Shown: one piece after another, positions 1 through 8,542 of the stretch
Position numbering within the stretch: the first letter of the stretch is position 1
Layout: each line of letters starts with the position of its first letter
Source of the DNA: CAVOAK01 sp965217615
GTDB taxonomy: Bacteria > Pseudomonadota > Alphaproteobacteria > UBA8366 > CAVOAK01
Assembly (NCBI GenBank): GCA_965217615.1
Contig: CBDCIT010000016.1
Coordinates: 235,134 to 299,133, forward strand
DNA length: 64,000 bases
Reading direction: 5' to 3'
Program-made: the position numbers and the translations under genes
The notes under the pieces: generated by a model
What the model was told of the DNA's origin: nothing
Databases searched by the model: none
What the model saw: the letters and a program-made list of their open reading frames with translations, nothing else

Positions 1-694
1 TGAGCCGCGCACGGTTGTTGGTGACCGCGCGCCGCGCCGCCTCATCACCGTGCCAGCGCGAAAAGCCGGTCTGCTTGGGCGCCGCGATCCGGGTCTTCCA
101 GGGACTGTCGTTCAGAGCCCTCAAGACCGCCCGTGAGTGATAACCTTTGTCGGCGACGCATTCGGCCGGGTCCTCCGCCGTCGGTGCCGCATCCACCGCC
201 CCGAGGTTTGCCTCGGCCTTCGCCAGGGTCTTGGAAAGCGTCGTGGTGTCGCCCTCATCGGCCGGGTGCAGCTCGGCCGCCACCACCGCGCCGGTGTCCA
301 GATCCACCGCGTGCTCGGGCTTGTAGGCCAGATGCGTCGTGCCGTCCTTCATCTTGGCGATCTTGGCCTCGGGGTCGCTCTTCGAAACCCAATCCGTGTT
401 GGAAAGCTTCTTGCCCTTGCGCTCCAGACGCGCCAGATCCTCGGCCGTGGGTGTCTCGACGCCGCTTTCCCGGGCCAGGCGCTCCAGCATCTCCCGGTAG
501 CCTTCGCCGTTGGCGCGCCGCACGATGTTCCGCAGCGCCGCGTTGGCCTCCATGGTCGAGGCATCGACGCCGATGCGCTCGCCCTTGATCAGCCCCGCCT
601 CGGCGATCAGCACCAGAACCCAGTCGAAGACCGCCGCGTGGACTTCATGGGGCAGGCGCGTGCGGCTTCGTGACAGCCAGGAATGGTCCGGTAC
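1..694 (-). pseudogene. IS1182-type transposase, fragment (runs off window start)
   Basis: An open minus-strand frame runs from about 694 to the first base of the window with no stop. It reads VPDHSWLSRSRTRLPHEV, then GERIGVDASTMEANAAL, DPEAKIAKMKDGTTHLAYK and RRAVTNNRARL, which I recognise as the middle and C-terminal DDE region of IS5/IS1182-type transposases. GVDAS holds the likely first catalytic Asp. The N-terminal part that should precede VPDHSW is missing: the frame hits the terminal repeat of the neighbouring IS5 element at 694/695, and the far side of that IS holds unrelated sequence. The gene is therefore truncated at its 5' end. Its 3' end lies outside the window. The subfamily name is from memory. 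Confidence 0.7.
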
Positions 695-1783
695 GGCTTT
701 GGTGCATGGACCTGAGGATTAGTATATCTGGCTCCGCTTCCGTCTTTGAGAGTTTGTCATGCCTTTCAAGTTCCACGCATCGCGTCGCCACCATATCCCC
801 AGAGCCAAGTACCGGGTCATGAACTGGCCGGATTATGACCGTGGTTTGGTTCGGCGCGGCGACATTCGTTTCTGGATTGATGAGCGCGCCCTGGAGCAAT
901 GGGACGCAGCCAAACGGCGAACTCCTGGTGGCCAGCGGCGGTTTTCAGAGTTGGCGATTTCCACGACACTGATGCTGGGGATGGTCTTCAGACTGCCGCT
1001 GCGCCAGACGGAAGGCTTTGTGCGTTCCCTCGTGGACTTTATGGGGTGCGATCTGCCGGTGCCGGATCACACCACGCTGTCGCGGCGGCGGCGAACGGTG
1101 GATGTCGTTGTGGAAACTAGCACGAACAAATGGCCTACGGATATCGTGCTGGATTCCACGGGCCTGAAATTCTTTGGCGCTGGCGAGTGGGCTCGCGCCA
1201 AGCACGGTGAAACGCGGCGCTCGTGGCGCAAACTGCATATCTCGGTTGACCCGGCCAGCAGCGAGATCCGGACGCATGAACTGACCGGTGACGACACGGC
1301 CGATGCGACGATGGCGGGACCGTTGGTCGCCGGTTCCGGTGGGATGATCCGGCGCGTGTTTGCCGACGGCGCCTATGACGGGGAGCCCGTGACAAAAGCG
1401 ATCCGAGAAGCTCGGCCACCGAATTCACCACCTGAAATCATCATCCCGCCACGCGCCACATCCATTCCTCCCCCGGACACCCCTCATGGCGGATCGGAAC
1501 GGGAGCACCATGCGGCGGAGATCGCGTCGAAGGGAAGGATGAACTGGCAGAAACGACAGGGCTACGGATTGAGAGCGCTTGGCGAAACAGCCATGGCTCG
1601 CGTCAAGAGGCTCAACGGCGGCAAGCTCACCGCTCGCACATTCCAATCCCAACAAACCGAAATCGCCATGCAGATCGACGCACTCAATCGCTCTATCCGT
1701 GCGGCGAAACCAAACACAATCAGGATCCGCTAACCAACCGGGGAATGGGCGATCACACCATCGCGGCTCCATGCACCAAAGCC
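695..1783. mobile_element. IS5-family insertion sequence, 1089 bp
   Basis: The ends are inverted repeats sharing 16 bases, GGCTTTGGTGCATGGA, at 695-710 and, inverted, at 1768-1783. One transposase gene lies between them. The ends resemble those of the IS903-type branch of IS5, which normally leave a 9-bp target duplication. Here the flanks differ (GTCCGGTAC on the left, CTTCGCCGT on the right), and different broken genes abut each end. The element therefore does not sit in a simple insertion site. Confidence 0.85.
759..1733 (+). CDS. IS5-family transposase
   Basis: A 324-residue DDE transposase that cuts and joins the ends of the surrounding IS. The N-terminal region (about residues 1-100) is typical of the IS5 family (FRLPLRQTEGFVRSL, then VPDHTTLSRR). 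Catalytic acidic positions are visible in IVLDSTGLKFFG (first Asp), VFADGAYDGEPV (second Asp) and LGETAMARVKRL (Glu). The length is normal and no frameshift is seen, so the gene is probably functional. The ATG at 759 lies 64 bases inside the left end. It is the only gene in the element. Confidence 0.9.
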   Translation: MPFKFHASRRHHIPRAKYRVMNWPDYDRGLVRRGDIRFWIDERALEQWDAAKRRTPGGQRRFSELAISTTLMLGMVFRLPLRQTEGFVRSLVDFMGCDLPVPDHTTLSRRRRTVDVVVETSTNKWPTDIVLDSTGLKFFGAGEWARAKHGETRRSWRKLHISVDPASSEIRTHELTGDDTADATMAGPLVAGSGGMIRRVFADGAYDGEPVTKAIREARPPNSPPEIIIPPRATSIPPPDTPHGGSEREHHAAEIASKGRMNWQKRQGYGLRALGETAMARVKRLNGGKLTARTFQSQQTEIAMQIDALNRSIRAAKPNTIRIR

Positions 1784-1951
1784 CTTCGCCGTAGCATCCA
1801 GTGATAGCGGGTCGAGTGTACGTCAATCGGAGTCATGAAATGGTAGGACACCATGATGTAGGCATCGCTCGGTAATTCCTTGTCGAAGCCACCTGTGCCC
1901 GCGGCCAACATCGTCAATCCCGACGAATAACCGAGGCGAACGGCGAACCGA
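1784..1951 (-). pseudogene. Rieske oxygenase C-terminal remnant
   Basis: Between the fhs stop codon and the IS5 end, a minus-strand frame reads YSSGLTMLAAGTGGF and then VSYHFMTPIDVHSTRYHWM. This matches the C-terminal catalytic domain pattern of vanillate O-demethylase-type Rieske oxygenases, where a strand with Thr-Pro is followed by S/T-x-Y/H-x-W/F. Only about 55 codons survive. The N-terminal Rieske domain and the start are lost immediately after fhs, and the 3' end is cut by the IS at 1783/1784. Two complete relatives lie at 37.5-40 kb. The match is by eye and the family call is tentative. Confidence 0.5.
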
Positions 1952-1954
1952 GAT

Positions 1955-3637
1955 TTAGAACAGGCCTTCGACCTCACCCGCATCGTTGATCTTGATGCTG
2001 TTGGCCGCGGGCACACGCGGCAGACCTGGCATGGTCATGACATCGCCGCAGATCGCCACCAGGAATTCCGCGCCGGCCGAAAGGCGAATTTCGCGTATGG
2101 GCACGGTAAATCCACTGGGCGCCCCCTTCAGGGTCGGGTCCGAAGACAGGCTATATTGGGTCTTGGCCATACAGATCGGAAAGTGGCCGAAGCCTGCATC
2201 CTGATATTGGCGATACTGGTCGGTCACGCGTTGATCGGCGGTGATATCGTCGGCACCGTAGATCTCCGTCGCAATGGTCTTCGTCTTCTCCCATAGCGAC
2301 ATGTCATCGGGATAAAGCGGTTTGAATTTGGCACTACCGCCGTCGACCAAATCGACGACCTTGTGGGCCAGCTCCTCCGTACCCGCACTGCCGTCGGCCC
2401 AGTGCGAGCACACCGCCGCATCGACACTCAATGAATCGGCCGCATCGGCTATGGCCTTGAGTTCGGCGTCGCTGTCGGCAATGAACTGGTTGATTGCGAC
2501 AACCGGCGGAACGCCAAAGCGTCTCACGTTCGCCACGTGGCGCGCCAAGTTCTCGAGACCCTTTTCGACCGCCTCAACGTTTTCGGTACCCAGATCAGCC
2601 CGCGCGACGCCGCCATGCATTTTAAGGGCACGGACCGTTGCGACGATCACGACCGCCTCGGGATTCAATCCGGCCATCCGGCATTTGATATCGAAGAACT
2701 TTTCGGCACCTAAGTCAGCACCAAAACCCGCTTCGGTGACGACATAGTCGGTGAGCTTAATCGCTGTCTTGGTCGCCATGGCCGAGTTGCAGCCGTGCGC
2801 GATGTTTGCGAAGGGTCCACCATGGATAAAGGCCGGGTTGTTTTCCAGCGTTTGCACCAGATTGGGCATCAGGGCGTCCTTCAGCAGCACGGTCATCGGC
2901 CCTTCGGCTAGAAGATCGCGCGCATAGACCGGCTCGCGTTCGCGCGTCTGGCCAATGATGATATTTCCGAGCCGGCGTTCCAGATCTTTTAGACTGGTCG
3001 CAAGGCAGAAGATCGCCATGACCTCGGAAGCAACGGTGATATCGAAGCCGGTCTGCCTTGGGAATCCATTGGCCACGCCGCCAAGCGAGCAGGCGATGTC
3101 GCGCAACGCGCGGTCGTTCATATCGACGACGCGCCGCCATGAGACACGGCGGCTATCGAGCTGCTTCTCGTTTCCCCAATAGATATGATTGTCGACAAGT
3201 GCCGAAAGCAGGTTATGCGCAGCGCCGATCGCGTGGAAATCGCCGGTGAAGTGAAGGTTGATATCCTCCATCGGCACGACTTGGGCATAGCCGCCGCCAG
3301 CGGCGCCACCCTTCAGGCCGAAAGACGGACCGAGGCTCGGTTCGCGCAGGCACATGGCTGCGTGCTTGCCGATCCGGTTCAATCCGTCACCCAGGCCAAC
3401 CGTCGTTGTTGTCTTGCCCTCACCCGCGGGCGTCGGTGTGATAGCTGTTACAAGAATTAACCGTCCGTCCGGCCGGTCGCTCAAGGAGTCGATAAAGTCG
3501 TAGGCGATCTTTGCCTTGTATGGGCCGTATTGCGATAAGTGCTGTTCCGCAATGTCGAGACGCTCGCCTATCTTGACTATCGGCTGCATCGACGCAGCGC
3601 GGGCGATCTCAATATCGCTCTTTGGCTTACCAGCCAT
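1955..3637 (-). CDS. fhs: formate--tetrahydrofolate ligase
   Basis: Joins formate to tetrahydrofolate using ATP to give 10-formyl-THF, feeding one-carbon metabolism in the cytoplasm. The protein is 560 residues, the usual family length. Visible signatures are the P-loop-like TPAGEGKTTTTVGLGDGL near residue 65-85, EPSLGPSFGLKGGAAGGGYAQ, and TEAGFGADLGAEKFFDIKC. The frame is open further upstream to 3844, but that extension has no family character. I chose the ATG at 3637 because GGAGAGGG sits just upstream and the sequence from MAGKPKSDIEIA onward matches family N-termini. The gene is complete even though an oxygenase remnant and an IS lie directly downstream. Confidence 0.95.
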   Translation of the reverse strand: MAGKPKSDIEIARAASMQPIVKIGERLDIAEQHLSQYGPYKAKIAYDFIDSLSDRPDGRLILVTAITPTPAGEGKTTTTVGLGDGLNRIGKHAAMCLREPSLGPSFGLKGGAAGGGYAQVVPMEDINLHFTGDFHAIGAAHNLLSALVDNHIYWGNEKQLDSRRVSWRRVVDMNDRALRDIACSLGGVANGFPRQTGFDITVASEVMAIFCLATSLKDLERRLGNIIIGQTREREPVYARDLLAEGPMTVLLKDALMPNLVQTLENNPAFIHGGPFANIAHGCNSAMATKTAIKLTDYVVTEAGFGADLGAEKFFDIKCRMAGLNPEAVVIVATVRALKMHGGVARADLGTENVEAVEKGLENLARHVANVRRFGVPPVVAINQFIADSDAELKAIADAADSLSVDAAVCSHWADGSAGTEELAHKVVDLVDGGSAKFKPLYPDDMSLWEKTKTIATEIYGADDITADQRVTDQYRQYQDAGFGHFPICMAKTQYSLSSDPTLKGAPSGFTVPIREIRLSAGAEFLVAICGDVMTMPGLPRVPAANSIKINDAGEVEGLF

Positions 3638-3994
3638 CGATCCCTCTCCGTGTGACGTCCATGTGATTTGACTATGAAGCGTGCTCGGCCGAACACAGCG
3701 GCGCACAATAGCCAGAAGACCCCATGTTCGCGACCCTTTTTGCCACGGTAATTGCAAAAAATCGGGATGTTCTCCGATTGCTCGCCGTCCAGCCGGGCAG
3801 GCCAACGCCCACTTCGCCGAGGCGCCATGCGCGAACATCGCCAATGGGTAGGTTTCGAGGTCGTTTTGGGGTGGATGCTATCTCAGTGGCGAGGGCTGGC
3901 GCGCTGCACGGATGTCGCAGCAATCACGAAAAAGTTAATCGAGCGGCAAGCAATTCGTACGCTCTTCGGGAGCGCTGGCCTCTTCAAACAGCGG
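3638..3994. other. Intergenic region upstream of fhs
   Basis: A 357-base stretch between the fhs start and the end of the small lipoprotein gene. Short open frames on both strands have no recognisable protein character. I see no clear riboswitch, hairpin terminator or repeat. It presumably holds the fhs promoter. Confidence 0.4.
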
Positions 3995-4237
3995 TCAATC
4001 GGCGGCGGTTCGGTAGGTTTCTATCAATTGCCGGGCATCATTTGCCAGCGGCTCGATGAAACACTCAAATTCAGCCAACGTTCGATAACAGTACACCGGC
4101 TCGAGACGCTCGGGTTTTTCGCGCGCTAGCCAGTTTCGGCTCAACAACTGCGTTTCACCCATCGTGTGACGCTCCCATGGATTCGCGCAGCCGGCTGCGG
4201 TCAACAACACGACAGCGATCAGGATGCCTCTATTCAT
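3995..4237 (-). CDS. small putative lipoprotein
   Basis: An 80-residue protein starting MNRGILIAVVLLTAAGCAN: short basic N-terminus, hydrophobic stretch and lipobox TAAGC, so it is probably exported and lipid-anchored. After the Cys come about 60 polar residues (ETQLLSRNWLAREKP, then LAEFECFIEPLANDARQLIE). I know no named family for it. The ATG at 4237 was chosen because GGAG lies a few bases upstream; an in-frame ATG four codons earlier is the alternative. It lies between acuI and fhs on the same strand but with large gaps. Confidence 0.7.
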   Translation of the reverse strand: MNRGILIAVVLLTAAGCANPWERHTMGETQLLSRNWLAREKPERLEPVYCYRTLAEFECFIEPLANDARQLIETYRTAAD

Positions 4238-4367
4238 TCGGTGCTCCATCGGCAGTGTTTACACCAGCCTTGGTTACTAGGACCCGCACGATCGGCTTCG
4301 CCCCTTTCAGGACAATGCGCGCAACAGCCTAATTTACCAACGTCATGTGACACAGCCGCGGCGTGGT

Positions 4368-5390
4368 TCAGGCATTGACGTCCACCACTACACGCCCACG
4401 TATTTGGCCATCCAAAATCCGCGTCGCGTATTCCGCCAAATCGGCAAGCCCGATGATAGTGGTCGCATCTTCTAGCTTCTGAGAGTGCAAATCCTGGACC
4501 AGTCGGTCCCACGCGTGCACGCGAACATCGTATGGCTGCATGGATGAATCGATTCCAAGCAAATTAACGCCGCGTAGGAGGAACGGAATCGCAGTGGTTT
4601 CGAGCTTTGCGCCGCTCACCAACCCACAGGCAGCGACCGACGCACGATATTTCAGCTGCGCGATGACGCGAGCCAATGTTGTTGTGCCCACGGTGTCGAT
4701 CGCGCCTGACCAGCGTTCCGATTCCAGAGGCCGTTCGGAGGAATCTGAAAACATTTGACGTTCAACGACCTCGGACGCACCGAGCGACTTGAGAAAACCC
4801 TCGAGCTCGGAACGGCCGGTCGAGGCAACGACGCAGTAGCCAAGCTTCGCTAAGATCGCAACCGCTATCGAGCCCACACCTCCGGATGCGCCAGTGACCA
4901 AGACTTCACTCGTCTCCGAATCAGCACCGTGCTGGCTTGGTGCATTCAAGCCGTGCTTCTCCAAACTCATAACCGCCAACATCGCCGTGAAGCCAGCGGT
5001 ACCGATCGCCATGGCCTGTTTTGTCGTAAACTCGGGTGGCACCGGTACCAACCATTCAGACCGGACGCGCGCACGCTGCGCGTATCCGCCCCAATGACTT
5101 TCACCAACGCGCCACCCCGTCAACAAGACCGCATCACCAGCAGCGTACCGCGCGCTTTCTGACGTCTCAACCACCCCCGCAAGATCGATTCCCGGCACAT
5201 GCGGATAGGTCTTCACGAGCCGCCCGATCCCCTTGAGGATCATGGCATCCTTGTAGTTGAGGCTGGAGTATTCAACGCGAACGAGTACGTCGCCATCCGG
5301 GAGTTCGGCCTCGTCCAACTCCCGCACCTCATGCGTAATCGAACCGCCATCCTCATCGAGGACAAGGGCGGCAAATGGCTCCGTCGTCAT
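4368..5390 (-). CDS. acuI: acrylyl-CoA reductase (NADPH)-type MDR oxidoreductase
   Basis: A 340-residue zinc-independent medium-chain dehydrogenase/reductase of the YhdH/AcuI branch, which reduces acrylyl-CoA to propionyl-CoA with NADPH, for example in DMSP or 3-hydroxypropionate breakdown. Family marks are SSLNYKDAMILKGIGRLVK and PHVPGIDLAGVV near the N-terminus, WGGYAQRARV, AMAIGTAGFTAML, and the nucleotide-binding VTGASGGVGSIAVAIL. The frame is open further upstream, but MTTEPFAALVLDEDGG at 5390 is the family N-terminus, with GGAG upstream. The unused extension overlaps the end of the cyclase gene, so transcription from the cyclase is possible. Substrate is inferred from family only. Confidence 0.85.
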   Translation of the reverse strand: MTTEPFAALVLDEDGGSITHEVRELDEAELPDGDVLVRVEYSSLNYKDAMILKGIGRLVKTYPHVPGIDLAGVVETSESARYAAGDAVLLTGWRVGESHWGGYAQRARVRSEWLVPVPPEFTTKQAMAIGTAGFTAMLAVMSLEKHGLNAPSQHGADSETSEVLVTGASGGVGSIAVAILAKLGYCVVASTGRSELEGFLKSLGASEVVERQMFSDSSERPLESERWSGAIDTVGTTTLARVIAQLKYRASVAACGLVSGAKLETTAIPFLLRGVNLLGIDSSMQPYDVRVHAWDRLVQDLHSQKLEDATTIIGLADLAEYATRILDGQIRGRVVVDVNA

Positions 5391-5446
5391 CGGCAAAAAA
5401 CTCCGCTCGAAATGCGGCTGCGCGCCGCTGTATTTTGGTGTGATGT

Positions 5447-7297
5447 CTACGCGGCCGCGCCGCTCCACGCGACTAAATAAATCGGAACCGGTTGCTCAAA
5501 TCCCTTGAGTTCGTAGTCACCCTTCTTGTCGAAGTTGAAGTCTTTCCCTGAACACAACTCACGCACAATAGTTGATGCCGTGATTTCACTCCCCTCGGCG
5601 ATACTGAGGACCCGGGCGGCGAGTTGCACCGGCGTGCCAAAGATATCGCCATCCTCGTGAATGGGTTCGCCTGCATTGATTCCGATGCAAATGCCCAACG
5701 ACTGATCGGGGTTTATTTCATTGTGGCGAACTACGCCTTCCTGCATCGCTATGGCGCCTTCAACGGCTTTCGTAATGACGGGGAACGACGCCATAATCCC
5801 GTCGCCAGTATGTTTGATTTCGCGTCCTTTGTGCAGAGCCAGCGACTCCCGGACGATCGAATTGTGCGCGCGCACGACCTCTTGGGCGCCCTCATCGCCC
5901 CGCTCCTGCGTCATCGCTGTCGAGCCGACAATGTCGGTAAAAAGCACAGCGACAAATTCCTTCGAGGGCCCGGCGGCGGCGGGCTTGTTCCAATCCTCCA
6001 GCGTCCCCACGAGGCCTAGGTCGCCTCCGGGGTTCCGCAGGCCGAGCACCATTGCTTCGCGGCCGGCTTCATACATCTGCAGATATTTGGGGTTTAGAAG
6101 GTATTCGTCGATGTTGGAGCAGAATGCCCGCGCCATTTTCTCGCTTTGGCCCAAAATCGCAACATTCTTGCTCAGAACATCGACCATCCGCTCGCGGCTC
6201 AAGCCAAACTGCGAACTGAGAAATTCGCCAGCGCCAGCAACATATAGTGTCAGCCCGAATCTGTTAAACGCGTCGATCGTCCGTCCGCTTTCCGCAACCG
6301 GTAAAAGAGCGTCGCGAATAAACTTCAACATCGCTTCGCCGGCATCGGTTTCCTCAGGCGAATTAAACTCAGGGACACCCGCCACCTCCGCCTCCGGCTC
6401 CTGTTCCCATCCCGACGCATCCTCTTCCGGCTGCGCGGTCTCCTCCTCGTCGACGGTTGGCCATTCGGGTTCGGGATCTGGTTCCGGTTCAGGCTCTTGA
6501 AACTCTTCCGGCTCCGGGAACGGTTCAACCGGAACTGGCTCCGGTTGAGGGGGCGCCATTGCGACAGGTTGTGGCTGTGGCGCCTGAGGTCTCTTCGCGC
6601 GTGCTTGCCCTGTGATGTCGGGCGCAAATCGCCTCAACATCGGTACGCAAAACATCAAAAACCCGACGAAGAATCCGCCGATCAGGAGCGTCTGCGCGAC
6701 GCCCCTGCTGATCGCGATGCCCTGATCGCCAACGTAACTTATCGAAAAGAGAGCGACGTAAAGAACCAGTCCGCCACCCAAGCAGCTGATTAGAAAGATG
6801 CCAAGTAGGCGCGGCAATGCCTGCAGCATCGTAACCGGCTTATTCGCCGACTGCTTTGCGGCCGTCTTCTTGCGCCGCTTCTTTTTTCGCTTCCGCGGCG
6901 GTTTTTTCTGCAATTCGGGATCAATTTCCGCCCCGAGGTCGTCCTCCATCCAACTTGGGAGTTCCGCGTCGACGTCCATGCCATTGCCGCCGCCACCGAA
7001 CCCGCCCGAATCGACCGGCGACGACTTTGAAGATTCGCCGCCGTATACCGGCAATGATTTTTTCAATTTTGGTGTGCGATAGACGACCGATTCTGTCGAA
7101 GAGTTTGCGATGGCGTCATAGGCTTCTCGAGTAACACAACTCGCCTCGACACGGGACTCGCGCTCAAACTGCCGCGCCTCGTCGATCGCATCTTCACGCG
7201 CATCCGAGCCGTGGCGGGCATGTAACTCCCACCGCCCGCCAATAAGCAGGTAGACTTCATATGAGACCGATCTTCCTCCGGTCCCGCCTTCGAGCAT
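5447..7297 (-). CDS. membrane-anchored class III adenylate/guanylate cyclase
   Basis: A 616-residue multidomain protein. Residues 1-75 form a small compact N-terminal region. A Lys/Arg-rich patch at about 131-150 precedes two membrane segments (about 163-188 and 202-222). A Pro/Glu/Gln-rich linker follows (about 235-310), then a helical domain, and a class III cyclase domain from about 447 to 610. The metal-binding Asp residues appear in LFTDIVGST and HTGDGIMASF, and the Lys before HTGDG fits ATP selectivity. The protein would make cyclic nucleotide on the inner face of the membrane in response to an unknown signal. No good ribosome site precedes the ATG at 7297, so the start is uncertain. 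It ends 57 bases before acuI. Confidence 0.85.
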   Translation of the reverse strand: MLEGGTGGRSVSYEVYLLIGGRWELHARHGSDAREDAIDEARQFERESRVEASCVTREAYDAIANSSTESVVYRTPKLKKSLPVYGGESSKSSPVDSGGFGGGGNGMDVDAELPSWMEDDLGAEIDPELQKKPPRKRKKKRRKKTAAKQSANKPVTMLQALPRLLGIFLISCLGGGLVLYVALFSISYVGDQGIAISRGVAQTLLIGGFFVGFLMFCVPMLRRFAPDITGQARAKRPQAPQPQPVAMAPPQPEPVPVEPFPEPEEFQEPEPEPDPEPEWPTVDEEETAQPEEDASGWEQEPEAEVAGVPEFNSPEETDAGEAMLKFIRDALLPVAESGRTIDAFNRFGLTLYVAGAGEFLSSQFGLSRERMVDVLSKNVAILGQSEKMARAFCSNIDEYLLNPKYLQMYEAGREAMVLGLRNPGGDLGLVGTLEDWNKPAAAGPSKEFVAVLFTDIVGSTAMTQERGDEGAQEVVRAHNSIVRESLALHKGREIKHTGDGIMASFPVITKAVEGAIAMQEGVVRHNEINPDQSLGICIGINAGEPIHEDGDIFGTPVQLAARVLSIAEGSEITASTIVRELCSGKDFNFDKKGDYELKGFEQPVPIYLVAWSGAAA

Positions 7298-7515
7298 GCG
7301 ACTAGTCCAATTGTTGCAACGTAGTAATCATATACTTAGCTGACTGCGACAAATTCGTGAATAGCCGCGCCAGTCCTTTGATTACTCTTCGTCCTAGGTT
7401 GCCTTCGACCGGCTGCCATTTCAACTAGTATCGGTTTCTTGCCTTGCGGCCGCTGCCAGGGGAGGGTGAGCCCAACAGCGCCATTTCGAAGTGAACTGGT
7501 GAACCCAGAAGGCTG

Positions 7516-8412
7516 CTAGTAGCGCGCCCAATCGGGCTTTTGCGGCTTTATTCGTGCTGTGCCGGCCACCAACTCTAGTCCCTCCTCTTCAGATTTCTCG
7601 ATTCGGTCGAGCCGCAAAAGTGCGAGGCCGATGTCGTCAAACGCCGAACGCATTTCGCCCGCCGCACGATCACCTGCAAGTATCGGCGTACCAGGATTTG
7701 GTAATGGGCCATCGATAGTAACCGGCATTAAGCGCCGCCGCGCGAGGCCACGATACTTCGTCCGTGCCGTCAGTTCTTGGCCCATATAACAACCCTTGTC
7801 CCAATCCAGACCGTGTAGTTCCTCGAAGTTACTTTCAAGCAACACCGACTTCTCGACGATGAGATCTCGACTGCCATCGGGTAGTCCAAGCTGCAGTCGA
7901 AGTCGCTCATAGTCTTCTGCTGCACCCTTCTCAAAACCCAATTCACCCAGCACCTGGGCAGCGCTCGCTCGAGGGACAATCGCGCGAACGCCTGCCGCCG
8001 CAAGGCGTGGATCTACGAAGGCGATCCCACCAGCAAGTGGTTTTGCACAACCGGCCTCTACATCGAGGCCAAACGGACGAGCAACATTATCGCCAATTAG
8101 CGCAATGACGATGAAGGACTCATCGATACCCAAATCCACCATTGAGCGAAGCTTGTAGCGGCTCAGTCGCTGCCCAAGATCCATGATGCGCTGGGCCTCG
8201 CAATCGAGGTAATAGGTCGAGTTCAATTCGAAGACAAAGAAGTCGTGAAGATATTTGCCCTGCGGTGTTAGCAATGCCGCCCAGATCGCACGATCCGAAG
8301 AGACTTGCCCGATATCGTTGGAGATTAATCCCTGCAGAAAATTGGTACGGTCTTCGCCACCCACAGAGAGTACGGCGCGCGACTCTAACTCGATGTAATG
8401 CATTTTTTCCAT
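7516..8412 (-). CDS. ygfZ: YgfZ/GcvT-like folate-binding protein
   Basis: A tetrahydrofolate-dependent protein of the GcvT fold that supports maintenance or assembly of certain iron-sulfur proteins. The diagnostic motif KGCYMGQELTARTKYRG, with its conserved Cys, is present near residue 230. LSVGGEDRTNFLQGLISNDI is the typical N-terminus, and SVLLESNFEELHGLDWDKG is also typical. About 299 residues, normal length. Start choice is uncertain: ATG codons at 8412 and 8403 and a GTG at 8430 are all in frame, and 8412 gives the usual spacing to the first strand. It is divergent from the glycosyltransferase operon at 8543. Confidence 0.85.
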   Translation of the reverse strand: MEKMHYIELESRAVLSVGGEDRTNFLQGLISNDIGQVSSDRAIWAALLTPQGKYLHDFFVFELNSTYYLDCEAQRIMDLGQRLSRYKLRSMVDLGIDESFIVIALIGDNVARPFGLDVEAGCAKPLAGGIAFVDPRLAAAGVRAIVPRASAAQVLGELGFEKGAAEDYERLRLQLGLPDGSRDLIVEKSVLLESNFEELHGLDWDKGCYMGQELTARTKYRGLARRRLMPVTIDGPLPNPGTPILAGDRAAGEMRSAFDDIGLALLRLDRIEKSEEEGLELVAGTARIKPQKPDWARY

Positions 8413-8542
8413 CTTGCCGGCCTGACCCACTATACATCAAACGTCATATTGAGGCCTTTAGCAGGCATCACAAGCCACAGTTGGTACTCGCGATCGCACT
8501 GCCTATAACCCGCAGTGACGTATTCAGATATCATGCATTGCT

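Noticed and set aside
3638..3994. Possible riboswitch upstream of fhs
   Set aside because: No conserved THF, SAM or glycine aptamer blocks could be recognised.
5721..6500. 259-codon plus-strand frame ending in a Gly-Ser repeat
   Set aside because: Mirror of the cyclase Pro-Glu linker; not a gene.
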